Positions 1 through 8,441 of a stretch of 61,975 nt of DNA are shown here, one piece after another (position 1 is the first letter of the stretch; every line of letters begins with the position of its first letter). Below the pieces are notes generated by a model, which saw only the letters and a program-made list of their open reading frames with translations, was not told where the DNA came from and ran no database searches. Made by a program: the position numbers and the translations under genes. This DNA comes from Oscillospiraceae bacterium. GTDB lineage: Bacteria; Bacillota; Clostridia; Oscillospirales; CAG-272. Location: NCBI GenBank assembly GCA_015063695.1, contig SVTQ01000011.1, positions 1 to 61,975 of the forward strand, written 5' to 3'.

Positions 1-27
1 TTTAAGTTTGCAAAAGGTATTGACAAA

Positions 28-60
28 GAAAAATGCAGGTGTAAAGTATTGCACCTGCGT
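28..60 (-). terminator. Terminator after the M14 peptidase gene
   Basis: An inverted repeat GCAGGTG / CACCTGC (35-41 and 52-58) lies just past the stop codon of the reverse-strand peptidase. Read on the minus strand it is followed by ATTTTTCTTT, as in an intrinsic terminator. Confidence 0.7.
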
Positions 61-102
61 TTCCCTATATATTAATGTAGAAAAAATTCAAAGAATCATC
101 GG

Positions 103-1041
103 TCAGACGAGTATCGGAAAGGTGAAAAGAGCCTCTCTGAGTTTCATGTAGATCGGGAAAAGCTCACTTTCGGGCAGGGGATTTTCTCCCTTTCCGCACT
201 CGAGAGTGAAGGAGGGTATCTTCATTTTATCAACCATCCAGTCGGTCATTCCTCCGTAGCAAGCCATGGTCTCGGGTGAGGCGAGTTTATATCCCGTGAA
301 TTTTTCAAGGAGTTTTCCCATGTTTTTGCATTTTCTCGCCATATCGCCTTTTGCACTGCAGTATATCTCCTCTCCCTGAGTATGCAGTGTGAGGGCGGCT
401 TTTATGTTTTTATTCCAACGTATGTAGTTGCAAAGGGCTCCCGTTTCGGGCTCACTTTCGGGAAATTCACCGCTGAAGCGTGTGGAGCATCCCGAGAGGA
501 TACCCGCCTCTTTTTCAAGCTTTTTGTATTCGCTGAACCCTGCATCGTAGTTGTGGTTAAGGTCAACTCCGCGGGCGTTTGCCTGCCATTTTTCAAAGCT
601 TTCTCCGCCGTTCATTCTGAGGAGCCTTTCTGCCAGCGGTGAATCCTTTCCGAGCCCGTTTATCTGCAGCTCAACTCCGTCGGGATTGAGCATCGGGACT
701 ATCTGAATGAGTCTTGTCTCAAACAGAACTTTTGTGGATATACCGAAGACCTTCTTACCTTTTTCGTATGCCGATGAAACGTCCTCTATAAATTTGAGAA
801 GGGCGGCTGAGCATATCCATTCCATGCCGTGGTGGGCGGCAACGTAAAGCACGGACGGGGCACCCTCTTTACCAATGCTTACTATGGGAATACTTCTCCC
901 GAGAATTGACGTGCCGAGAAAGGATACGGAAATGAAGGGGTATCTTTCGGTGAGATAATCCAGATGTCTTATCAGTGTTTCATGGTCGGTGGGGGTAAGC
1001 CTTTCGGGGGCTGTTATCTTACTGTTTCTTTCGTTTTTCAT
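103..1041 (-). CDS. M14-family zinc carboxypeptidase
   Basis: Predicted 312-residue metallopeptidase of the M14 (carboxypeptidase A-like) family. The HxxE zinc motif is seen as HGME near residues 71-74, followed by NPDGVE, the substrate-contact stretch GVDLNHNYD, LTLHTQGEE (third zinc ligand) and a late FTLECGKG that would carry the catalytic Glu. Bacterial relatives often cut gamma-D-glutamyl-meso-diaminopimelate bonds in peptidoglycan peptides, but the substrate here is inference. No signal peptide is evident and there are no cell-wall-binding repeats, so it probably acts on imported or recycled muropeptides in the cytoplasm. The ATG is preceded by GGAGGATAAC. The gene stands alone, diverging from the next gene, with its own terminator. 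Confidence 0.85.
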   Translation of the reverse strand: MKNERNSKITAPERLTPTDHETLIRHLDYLTERYPFISVSFLGTSILGRSIPIVSIGKEGAPSVLYVAAHHGMEWICSAALLKFIEDVSSAYEKGKKVFGISTKVLFETRLIQIVPMLNPDGVELQINGLGKDSPLAERLLRMNGGESFEKWQANARGVDLNHNYDAGFSEYKKLEKEAGILSGCSTRFSGEFPESEPETGALCNYIRWNKNIKAALTLHTQGEEIYCSAKGDMARKCKNMGKLLEKFTGYKLASPETMACYGGMTDWMVDKMKIPSFTLECGKGENPLPESELFPIYMKLREALFTFPILV

Positions 1042-1172
1042 GTTATCCTCCCGTTTTTTTAAAATTATATGCGAGGCTGTTTCGATATATTAATTTTGGA
1101 AATTTGCCAAAGATACTTCCGTACGGGAGAATTGTGTGGTAATATATTATAAATAATACTTCGGGAGGAAAT

Positions 1173-1865
1173 ATGAAACCGAAAAAAAGTATGGTTCCTT
1201 TGGTGTGTGCAGTTCTGTTCCTCGTTATGACCGCAGGGCTTCGCGCGCTCAATATACACGCGGCGATCGCCGCATCCGACGTTGCTTACAGCAACAGCTA
1301 CGTTAATACCATTGATACTCTTCACGATATCGCGGTACTTCTTGCTTACGGCTTTTCCGCTGCTGCAGTTGTATATTCATGCGGTATAAAAGGGCGCAAA
1401 GGTGCGGTGGGGACTGCCGCTATGATGAGCGCGGTGGTGCTTGCCGACAGAGTTTTCTGTCTTGTTTACGATATTGCAACGTCAAACATCAATATCCGTG
1501 AGACGGGCACTCTTTCCACTGCCATAACGTGGCTTGCGATCGATTTTCTCTTTTTTGCCGCCATGTATTTCGGAGGGGCGTTTATTTCCTCTTTGATATC
1601 TGCCAAAAGAAGAGAAGAAGGCTTTCCTCTTGCGAGCCTTGGTGCAACGGTCGGAATAATGACCGTCCTTCAGCTTGTCTCTCAGCTCGTTATCTGCGTT
1701 CAGTTTTTCCTTGAATACGATGACGTTACCGCCACGGAAAAAGCTCAGATGGCGGGAGATATTCTTTGGGTGCTTGTGGAATACGGCGGAATTCTTGCCG
1801 CTTTTGCCATGATATCTTATATTTTAATGACTTTTTTACATCGGAAATTTGTAAAAAAATCATAA
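1173..1865 (+). CDS. Polytopic membrane protein of unknown function
   Basis: A 230-residue protein built almost entirely of hydrophobic segments. About six membrane helices can be placed, roughly at residues 8-30, 50-72, 78-100, 112-135, 148-170 and 190-215. No catalytic or binding motif is recognised and I cannot assign it to a family. The ATG has a good ribosome site (GGGAGGAAAT). It diverges from the M14 peptidase and is followed, after a promoter, by the trigger-factor-like lipoprotein gene, so it is probably monocistronic. Confidence 0.7.
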   Translation: MKPKKSMVPLVCAVLFLVMTAGLRALNIHAAIAASDVAYSNSYVNTIDTLHDIAVLLAYGFSAAAVVYSCGIKGRKGAVGTAAMMSAVVLADRVFCLVYDIATSNINIRETGTLSTAITWLAIDFLFFAAMYFGGAFISSLISAKRREEGFPLASLGATVGIMTVLQLVSQLVICVQFFLEYDDVTATEKAQMAGDILWVLVEYGGILAAFAMISYILMTFLHRKFVKKS

Positions 1866-1871
1866 AAACAG

Positions 1872-1900
1872 ATGACAAAACAAAAAAAGTGTGCTAAAAT
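1872..1900 (+). promoter_or_regulatory. Promoter of the trigger-factor-like gene
   Basis: ATGACA, a 17-base spacer and TAAAAT. The leader downstream holds two small hairpins, GTGACA/TGTCAC (1916-1936) and AGCCG/CGGCT (1954-1965), the second just in front of the ribosome site. Confidence 0.5.
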
Positions 1901-1983
1901 AAAAAAGATATTTCTGTGACAGTCTTATTTGTCACTTAAGTTTATTAGCAAAAGAGCCGAGCGGCTCTTTGAAGGAGTTTCCA

Positions 1984-3405
1984 ATGAGAAAAAATACCTT
2001 ACGTTTAACAGCTGCAGTTTTTGCGCTGCTCTTTGCGTGTCTCAGCCTTTGTTCCTGCGATAAAAGCATATCTGCAAGATATGATAAGTACGACAGAGAA
2101 GGCGAGAGATACGATCTTGATCTTACAGAGTACGTTGCTATTCCCGAATATAAGGGTATAGAGATACCCGATCTTATTTATGAGCCCACCGAAAAAGAGA
2201 TCGCGGATACGAGAATTAAAAAGCAGGTCTACTTCTCTGATGAATACATTGTTGAAGACGGCGTTATTGAAAAGTATGACCTTGTTGACTGCGATTTTGT
2301 AACAAAGGTTGAAGGAATGGAATACCGTTCAATGTGTTCCGCTTCTAACAGTGCCCTCAGAAGTATGCTTATCGGTATTGAGGAATTCGATATTCCCGAG
2401 ATCGATGCTCAGATGCTCGGCATGAAGCCCGGTGAGACCGCAACTATCGAATTCACTTTCCCCATCCCTTATTACAGAGCGCCTATGCTTTCGGGACTCA
2501 AGGGTGAATTTACCGTAACTATTGACCAGATCCGCCGTCAGAACCTTGCCGAATATACCGATGAATTTGTAAATCAGTTCTACGGTGCAACCGACACTGC
2601 AGCATACGACTCCACTATTGAAGCACAGCTCAAGAGCGACTACTCCAAGTACATGGAGAATTATGAGATCGATATGTTGTGGGAGTACATCATGGACAAC
2701 ACAAAGCTTGCCAAGATGCCCTCCAAAGAGTACAACGAGATTTTTGACAGAGCTCTTGATTCTTACACTGCGGAGGCAGATGAAGCGGGAATGTATCTTG
2801 ACGATTACGCTGTTGAAAAGCTTGGATATGAAGATCCCGACGTTTTCTATGCAGACGTTGCGGATGCAGTTCAGGCGACCTGTAAGGAAGAAATGATCCT
2901 TTATACAATCGCAAGATGCGAAGGTATGACCATCAGCGTTTCCGAATATGAAGAGGCTCTTCTCCAGGCGGCGGCTGACCTTGAAAGTCAGGATATTGAG
3001 CTTTGTGAGCAGTACGTAACAAAGCAGTACGGAACGCTTTCCAACTTCAAGCAGGCTGTTCTGTTTAATAAGGTGTTTACTTTCCTTGGTGACAATGCAA
3101 GCAAGATCGCTGTTGAAGATTACTATGCAAACAAGGAAGCAGGTAAATATAAGAACGTTGAAGTTGAAATTTCAAATAAGCTTTCAACCGTTGAGATCAT
3201 TATAATTGCAGGCGCAGGTGTGGCTGTAATTCTTCTCGTTGTCGTTATTCTCCTTGCTGTCAAGGCGGTAAAGGAAAAGAAAAATGCCGACGTCAGAGCG
3301 GCAGAGAGAGCGGCTCTTGAAGAAAAGCGCAGACTCCGCCGTGAACAGAAGGCGGCAAAGAAAAAGCATTACGGTAAGAAGGCTGAAGAAGCTGAAGAAG
3401 AATAA
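1984..3405 (+). CDS. Trigger-factor-like membrane-anchored lipoprotein
   Basis: A 473-residue protein with the domain plan of trigger factor: an FKBP-like peptidyl-prolyl isomerase region around residues 60-175 (KPGETATIEFTFP, LSGLKGEFTVTIDQI) and a long helical C-terminal chaperone part. Cytosolic trigger factor has no export signal. This protein starts with a signal peptide ending in LCSC (lipid-modified Cys at about residue 25). It also has a second hydrophobic helix near residues 405-430, followed by a Lys/Arg/Glu-rich tail. It is therefore likely held at the outer face of the membrane by a lipid at one end and a helix at the other. A role in folding secreted proteins is inference. The ATG at 1984 is chosen over an in-frame TTG at 1969 because GAAGGAG sits at the right distance. 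Confidence 0.8.
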   Translation: MRKNTLRLTAAVFALLFACLSLCSCDKSISARYDKYDREGERYDLDLTEYVAIPEYKGIEIPDLIYEPTEKEIADTRIKKQVYFSDEYIVEDGVIEKYDLVDCDFVTKVEGMEYRSMCSASNSALRSMLIGIEEFDIPEIDAQMLGMKPGETATIEFTFPIPYYRAPMLSGLKGEFTVTIDQIRRQNLAEYTDEFVNQFYGATDTAAYDSTIEAQLKSDYSKYMENYEIDMLWEYIMDNTKLAKMPSKEYNEIFDRALDSYTAEADEAGMYLDDYAVEKLGYEDPDVFYADVADAVQATCKEEMILYTIARCEGMTISVSEYEEALLQAAADLESQDIELCEQYVTKQYGTLSNFKQAVLFNKVFTFLGDNASKIAVEDYYANKEAGKYKNVEVEISNKLSTVEIIIIAGAGVAVILLVVVILLAVKAVKEKKNADVRAAERAALEEKRRLRREQKAAKKKHYGKKAEEAEEE

Positions 3406-3419
3406 AGATGATTTTTAGT

Positions 3420-3447
3420 CCCCGGGCGTTTCGCTCGGGGATTTTTG
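3420..3447 (+). terminator. Intrinsic terminator
   Basis: Stem CCCCGGGCG / CGCTCGGGG with a 3-base loop and one mismatch, followed by ATTTTT, just after the lipoprotein stop codon. Confidence 0.75.
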
Positions 3448-3468
3448 GACTTGGGGATCTCCCCGAAA

Positions 3469-3495
3469 GCGGACGAGCAATGCTCGCCCCTACAG
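3469..3495. repeat. Dispersed palindromic element, CCCCTAC family
   Basis: CGGACGAGCAATGCTCG followed by CCCCTACAG. It matches the element at 49664-49689, which has CGACCAATGGTCG in place of CGAGCAATGCTCG: both stem arms differ and pairing is kept. Confidence 0.6.
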
Positions 3496-3576
3496 ATTGG
3501 GTGTTGGACGATATAGTGTTGTTTTTCCTTTTTGGTGCATAGAATTAAATATATTCTGGCGCAAAAGGAGCTTTTT

Positions 3577-4350
3577 ATGTTACGGACTGAAAAAGATAAA
3601 CAGAATACAAGTGTTTTTGAGTTTATGGCAGGACTTATAATATTCACTCTTATTTTTACTGCCGCATCAATTCTTATAGGGGTAACTTTGAGAAACAACT
3701 TCGAAAGCTACATGGACAAGAAAAATGCCGCACCTCTTGCATCCGATTCTCTCTTTCCCACTTACATAATTGACCCGGGTCACGGCGGTGAGGACGGGGG
3801 GTGCTCTTCGGGTGATGTCCTTGAGAAAGACCTTAATCTTTTCGTCTCCGAAAATCTCTACGATATCTTTACCTTTATGGGTATACCTGCAAAAATGACA
3901 AGAACGGAAGATAAACTCCTTTACGATATGTACGGAGACCTTACCGACTACACCGGAAAGAAAAAGGCTTTTGACCTTCGTAACAGGCTTCGTTTTGCCA
4001 CCGAAGAGGGCGGCGTTTATATTGGTATTCACATGAATAAATTCCCCGAGGTAAAGTATTCGGGGCTTCAGGTCTACTATTCGCCAAATCACGAGGAAAG
4101 CAAGCTTTATGCTGACAAAATAAAGAGCTATACCAAAAGCTATCTTCAGCCCGAAAATGAACGGGAGATAAAAAAGGCGACCTCCGCGATATACATACTT
4201 TCAAAGGCCGAGATGCCTGCAGTTCTTGTGGAATGCGGATTTCTTTCAAACGAAAACGAGCTTGCTCTCCTTTGTGACGGAGAATACAGAAAAAAGCTTG
4301 CGCTTGAGCTGTTCTGCGCCGTTTCCGAGCATGACAGGGCGGAAGGCTGA
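3577..4350 (+). CDS. N-acetylmuramoyl-L-alanine amidase, Amidase_3 type
   Basis: A 257-residue enzyme expected to cut the bond between MurNAc and the stem peptide L-alanine in peptidoglycan. An N-terminal membrane helix (about residues 15-37) anchors the catalytic domain outside. Family motifs in order: IDPGHGGEDGG (first zinc His), a Glu ligand in VLEKDLNLFVSENL, IGIHMNKF (third ligand) and VLVECGFLSNENE with the catalytic Glu. Size and layout resemble CwlD. ATG 3577 is preferred over an upstream in-frame start because AAAGGAG lies seven bases ahead of it. No sporulation partner gene lies beside it, so a sporulation role cannot be claimed. Confidence 0.88.
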   Translation: MLRTEKDKQNTSVFEFMAGLIIFTLIFTAASILIGVTLRNNFESYMDKKNAAPLASDSLFPTYIIDPGHGGEDGGCSSGDVLEKDLNLFVSENLYDIFTFMGIPAKMTRTEDKLLYDMYGDLTDYTGKKKAFDLRNRLRFATEEGGVYIGIHMNKFPEVKYSGLQVYYSPNHEESKLYADKIKSYTKSYLQPENEREIKKATSAIYILSKAEMPAVLVECGFLSNENELALLCDGEYRKKLALELFCAVSEHDRAEG

Positions 4351-4388
4351 CGGTGTCTGCGTAAGGAGTTTAAAAAGATAAGTAATTG

Positions 4389-4417
4389 TTGATTTTTCAC
4401 CGTCTTTATGATATACT
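4389..4417 (+). promoter_or_regulatory. radA promoter
   Basis: TTGATT, 17-base spacer, TATACT. radA begins 46 bases downstream. Confidence 0.65.
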
Positions 4418-4463
4418 TTTCACAAGGGTATTTTACCTTTAAACCTTTGCGAAAGGTGACTTT

Positions 4464-5828
4464 ATGAAAACCAAAACAGTTTACGTATGCTCCGAATGTG
4501 ATTGGCAATCCCCAAAGTGGATGGGTAGATGCCCTCAGTGCGGAAGCTGGAATACATTTACCGAGGAGACCTTTGCAAAAAAAGTATCCTCTCCCACGTC
4601 GGCATCAGCCGTAAGAAAAGAGAGTGCGGTGCAGTTTTCTGAAATGGAAAACTCCGATTGCGAAAGAACAAGCACCCGTATAGGCGAGCTTGACAGAGTT
4701 CTGGGCGGAGGGCTTGTAACGGGCTCCGTTGTTCTTCTTGCAGGCGAGCCCGGTATCGGAAAATCAACTCTTCTTATGCAGCTTTGCGGAAAGATGGGTG
4801 ATGATCTCCGTCTTCTTTACGTATCGGGAGAGGAGTCAAAGGGTCAGCTTAAAATAAGAGCCGACAGACTGGGTGTTTCCCCCTCTGAGCTCTTTGTGCT
4901 GACGGAAACGGCGGTGGAGACTGTTATTTCAGAATATGAAAAATGCCGTCCCGACGTTGTGATCATAGACTCAATACAGACCATGAATTCTGAGCGTTCG
5001 GGTTCTACCGCAGGAAGTATCGCTCAGGTGAGAGAGTGCTCGGCTCTTATAATGTCAAGAGCGAAGGCTGACGGTGTTTCCGTAATTCTTGTCGGTCACG
5101 TCAACAAGGAGGGCGGAATTGCAGGGCCTAAGGTTCTTGAACACATGGTGGATGCGGTGCTCTGTTTTGAGGGTGAGAGAACTCAGAGCCACAGAATTAT
5201 CCGCGCCGTCAAGAACAGATACGGCTCCACCAATGAGATAGGTGTTTTTGAAATGACCGACAAGGGGCTCATCGAGGTTGCAAATCCCTCGGAGATGCTT
5301 CTTTCGGGACGTCCCGACGGAGTTTCGGGAAGCTGTGCGGTGTGTGTTCTTGAGGGAACGCGTCCCATTGTTGCCGAAATTCAGGCTCTCGTTGCCCCGA
5401 GCGCATATCCTTCCCCCAAGCGTACCGCTGACGGTCTTGACTATAACAGAATGTGCCTCCTTCTTGCCGTACTTGAAAAGAGGCTTGGGATAAGACTTTC
5501 CACCTGCGACGTTTATCTCAACGTTGTGGGAGGGCTCCGTATTGACGAGCCTGCAGTTGACGCCGCGGTTGCCATGGCGATAATGTCCAGTGTCAAGGAT
5601 ATTCCCGTGCCCCGTGACCTTATCGTTATGGGCGAGATAGGTCTTTCGGGTGAATTCCGTGCCGTTTCTTCAGCTCAGCAGAGAGCGAGCGAGGCATACC
5701 GCCTTGGCTTTACGAGAATTGCAGTGCCGAAGAGAGGGAAGGGTTCGGAAATAAAGCTTGATGGAGCGGAAATCATTCCCATGAACAGTATTTACAACGA
5801 GCTTCTGCTTCTTACGGAAGGGAAATGA
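4464..5828 (+). CDS. radA: DNA repair protein RadA
   Basis: A 454-residue RecA-family ATPase that drives branch migration of recombination intermediates. Visible parts: an N-terminal C4 zinc finger (CSECDWQSPKWMGRCPQCGSW, with Cys pairs near residues 9/12 and 26/29), Walker A in GEPGIGKSTL near residue 93-102, Walker B VVIIDSIQTM, the RadA-specific KNRYGSTNEIGVFEM stretch, and a C-terminal Lon-protease-like domain (VGGLRIDEPAVDAAVAMAI) in which the protease serine is not kept. Length is normal for the family. It has its own promoter and a ribosome site GCGAAAGGTG. Confidence 0.97.
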   Translation: MKTKTVYVCSECDWQSPKWMGRCPQCGSWNTFTEETFAKKVSSPTSASAVRKESAVQFSEMENSDCERTSTRIGELDRVLGGGLVTGSVVLLAGEPGIGKSTLLMQLCGKMGDDLRLLYVSGEESKGQLKIRADRLGVSPSELFVLTETAVETVISEYEKCRPDVVIIDSIQTMNSERSGSTAGSIAQVRECSALIMSRAKADGVSVILVGHVNKEGGIAGPKVLEHMVDAVLCFEGERTQSHRIIRAVKNRYGSTNEIGVFEMTDKGLIEVANPSEMLLSGRPDGVSGSCAVCVLEGTRPIVAEIQALVAPSAYPSPKRTADGLDYNRMCLLLAVLEKRLGIRLSTCDVYLNVVGGLRIDEPAVDAAVAMAIMSSVKDIPVPRDLIVMGEIGLSGEFRAVSSAQQRASEAYRLGFTRIAVPKRGKGSEIKLDGAEIIPMNSIYNELLLLTEGK

Positions 5829-5975
5829 ACCCTTGTGCAGTAAGGATTTGAAGAATTACGAAACAATTTGTGCAAATGACTAACATGCTTTTCGGAAATA
5901 TTATGTTACACATAAGTCTAAAATAAATTGGAAAGCACCGAAAATAGTGTTTTTCGGTGGCGGAGAGATAAAAAC

Positions 5976-6878
5976 ATGGACGAACTCAAAAAAATAATAT
6001 ACGACCACGACCTTGGAAGTGACTGCGACGATGCGGGTGCACTTGCAATTCTTATAAAGGCACACAAGGCGAAAAGATGCAAGGCGCTTGCCATAACCTG
6101 CTGTATTGCAGACAAGTACAGCGCGCCCTGTACCGATGCTATCTGTCAGTATTTCGGCGTTTCCGATATTCCTATCGGCAGAAATCTTGAAAACGACAAG
6201 CACAGCGCGCCTTGCTATCACGACTGTACGAAGGTGACCTGCGAGAAGTGGTATGGGGATAAACCCATGCCCGAGCACGAGAGCAACGTAAAGCTTCTCC
6301 GCCGTATCCTTGCGGAGAACGGCAAGAAGGATATAACCTTTATTACAACAGGTCCTCTCACTACCGTATTCGAGCTTTTCAGATCGGGTGCCGATGAGAT
6401 AAGCCCCAAAAGCGGAAGAGAGCTTTTTGCCGAAAACGTTACTGAGTTCGTCTGCGGAGCGGGTAATTTTACGGGCGACAGAGCTAACCGCGAATGGAAT
6501 ATCAGAGCGGACTCCGAGTCTGCCGTTGAGGTCATTAACAGACCTGCTACCCCCATCACGTTTGTCGGAAACAACGTGGGCGGATGTATCTTCACAGGGA
6601 ATAAGCTTCCCGACTGCGACGAGAGATATCCCGTCAGAGAGTGTTATTATCTTCTTTGGAATTATGAAAACTGTGTCCGCAACAGCTGGGATCTTGTAAC
6701 GGTCTATTACGGTATTTACGGTGGCGGCGGCTTCTGGGACGTTGCAAAGGGCTATGACGTAACTGTCAACGCTCTCGGTCAGACTCGCTTTTCGGAGGGC
6801 GGAATTCATTCTTATCTCTATCAGAGTGCATCTTCGGAGGTCATAACCGCTGTCCTTGACGAGTTTATGATGCCCTGA
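5976..6878 (+). CDS. Nucleoside hydrolase-like protein (IUNH fold), cytosolic
   Basis: About 300 residues, probably a ribonucleoside hydrolase relative that splits the N-glycosidic bond. The N-terminal YDHDLGSDCDDAGAL stretch is a variant of the calcium-binding Asp cluster (DxDxxxDD) of the inosine-uridine hydrolase family. ITTGPLTTVFELF and the EWNIRADSESA region fit later family motifs. No signal peptide, so cytosolic. The same unusual core recurs as the C-terminal domain of the secreted dockerin protein at 36128-38743. ATG 5976 is chosen over an in-frame TTG at 5928 because GGCGGAGA lies ahead of it. The substrate is unknown. Confidence 0.75.
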   Translation: MDELKKIIYDHDLGSDCDDAGALAILIKAHKAKRCKALAITCCIADKYSAPCTDAICQYFGVSDIPIGRNLENDKHSAPCYHDCTKVTCEKWYGDKPMPEHESNVKLLRRILAENGKKDITFITTGPLTTVFELFRSGADEISPKSGRELFAENVTEFVCGAGNFTGDRANREWNIRADSESAVEVINRPATPITFVGNNVGGCIFTGNKLPDCDERYPVRECYYLLWNYENCVRNSWDLVTVYYGIYGGGGFWDVAKGYDVTVNALGQTRFSEGGIHSYLYQSASSEVITAVLDEFMMP

Positions 6879-6899
6879 GAAATCTTATAAACATTCATG

Positions 6900-6930
6900 A
6901 AAGGCGTCCTGTTGACAGGTCGCCTTTTTA
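6900..6930 (+). terminator. Intrinsic terminator
   Basis: AAGGCGtCCTG ttga CAGGtCGCC followed by TTTTTA, after the nucleoside hydrolase-like gene. Confidence 0.8.
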
Positions 6931-6981
6931 ACTTCTTTATTTGTTTGAATTTACATAAAAATGTTAATTTTCGAATAATAC

Positions 6982-7010
6982 TTGTATTTTATGTTTATAT
7001 ATAGTATAAT
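6982..7010 (+). promoter_or_regulatory. Promoter of the rnf operon
   Basis: TTGTAT, 17-base spacer, perfect TATAAT. The leader to the rnfC start is about 50 bases. No riboswitch-like structure is evident. Confidence 0.75.
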
Positions 7011-7066
7011 AAAAAATTAGAGTGGGGGCGGTGTTTCCCGTCCTACAAATAAACAGAGGTCACGAT

Positions 7067-8386
7067 ATGAAATATACTTTTAAAGGCGGTATTCACGTAA
7101 ACGATCACAAGCATACCGCGAAATGTCAGGTAAAGCTCTTTGCCGACCCGAAAAAAGTCGTCATACCAATGGGACAGCACATCGGTGCGCCCTGCGTATG
7201 CCTTGTTAAAAAGGGCGACAGAGTTCTTGCAGGACAGAAGATAGGAGAGGTTCCCGAGGGTGCTCTCGGCGCTCCCGTACATAGCTCCGTTTCGGGTACC
7301 GTTGAAAAAATCGAAAAGATCGCTGACGGCAGAGGTATGTTCGTCGAGTGCGTTACAATTACAAACGATTTTCAGAATGAGCTTGACCCGTCGGTTCAGG
7401 TGTTCCCCAAAAAGCTCTCCGATGCAACAACGGAGGAGATAATCACCATCGTTAAGGAAGCGGGAATCGTCGGAATGGGCGGCGCAGGTTTCCCCACCCA
7501 CGTCAAGATATCCTCGGCAGTGGGCAAGGCAACTACCATCATCGTTAACAGCGCGGAGTGTGAGCCCTATCTCACAGCCAATTACAGACTGATGATAGAG
7601 AGACCCCATGAGATCATAAACGGCGCAAAGATCCTTATGAAGGCTCTCGGTATCCGTAACGTCATAATCGCCGTTGAGGACAACAAGCCTGCGGCAATAA
7701 GAAAGATGGAGAAGCTGACCGAAGGCTCTGAAAACTTCAAGGTCGTAGCTCTCAAGACGAAGTATCCTCAGGGTGACGAAAGAAGACTTATTTACGCGCT
7801 GACAAAGAAGGAGCTTCCCGCAGGTAAGCTTCCTGCAGACCTCGGCTGCGTTATTCTCAACGCGGAAAGCCTTTCCGCGATCTATACCGCTTTTGCAAAG
7901 GGACTTCCGTCCATTTACAGAATAGTTACCGTTGACGGTGACTGCGTGGCAGAGCCCTCAAACGTTCTTGTGCCTGTGGGTACGACTGTTTCCGAGCTTT
8001 GCGATTTCTGCGGAGGGCTTGTAAATCTTCCTGCGAAGGTTATTTCGGGCGGCCCCATGATGGGTGTTTCCCTTTGGTCTCCCGAGCTTCCCGTTACAAA
8101 GACTACCTCGGGCATTCTGGTGTTCTCTGAACGTCATGCTCCTGCGGAAGTGAAGGACGATGCGTGTATCAGGTGCGGCAGATGCCTCAGAAACTGTCCC
8201 TCCTCCCTTATGCCTCTGAATATTGTGGCAAGTATCAAGGTGGGAGATCTTGACGGCGCGGCTTCTTACAACGTTATGAGCTGTGTTGAATGCGGCTGCT
8301 GTTCTTACGGCTGTCCTGCGGGAATTCCCCTTGTCCAGTATATAAAAATGGCAAAGGGCGAACTCAGAAAGAAAATGAAAAGATGA
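7067..8386 (+). CDS. rnfC: Rnf complex subunit RnfC
   Basis: A 439-residue peripheral subunit of the Rnf complex, which couples ferredoxin oxidation and NAD+ reduction to ion pumping across the cytoplasmic membrane. RnfC is the NADH/FMN-binding part. Seen: a glycine-rich GIVGMGGAGFPTHVK nucleotide/flavin site near residues 135-150, NSAECEPYL, and two C-terminal [4Fe-4S] motifs CIRCGRCLRNCP and CVECGCCSYGCP. An N-terminal lipoyl-like hammerhead (HIGAPCVCLVKKGDRVLAGQKIG) is also present. ATG 7067 is used because AGAGGT precedes it and known RnfC proteins start at the FKGGIH region. First gene of the rnfCDGEAB operon. Confidence 0.96.
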   Translation: MKYTFKGGIHVNDHKHTAKCQVKLFADPKKVVIPMGQHIGAPCVCLVKKGDRVLAGQKIGEVPEGALGAPVHSSVSGTVEKIEKIADGRGMFVECVTITNDFQNELDPSVQVFPKKLSDATTEEIITIVKEAGIVGMGGAGFPTHVKISSAVGKATTIIVNSAECEPYLTANYRLMIERPHEIINGAKILMKALGIRNVIIAVEDNKPAAIRKMEKLTEGSENFKVVALKTKYPQGDERRLIYALTKKELPAGKLPADLGCVILNAESLSAIYTAFAKGLPSIYRIVTVDGDCVAEPSNVLVPVGTTVSELCDFCGGLVNLPAKVISGGPMMGVSLWSPELPVTKTTSGILVFSERHAPAEVKDDACIRCGRCLRNCPSSLMPLNIVASIKVGDLDGAASYNVMSCVECGCCSYGCPAGIPLVQYIKMAKGELRKKMKR

Positions 8387-8441
8387 AACACCGCGATAAA
8401 AACGGTAGTTATGAAAGTCTCTTTGAAGGGAGAATAAGATT

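Noticed and set aside
6931..7066. Riboswitch in the rnf leader
   Set aside because: The leader is only about 50 bases from the promoter and shows no stable structure or known aptamer motif.
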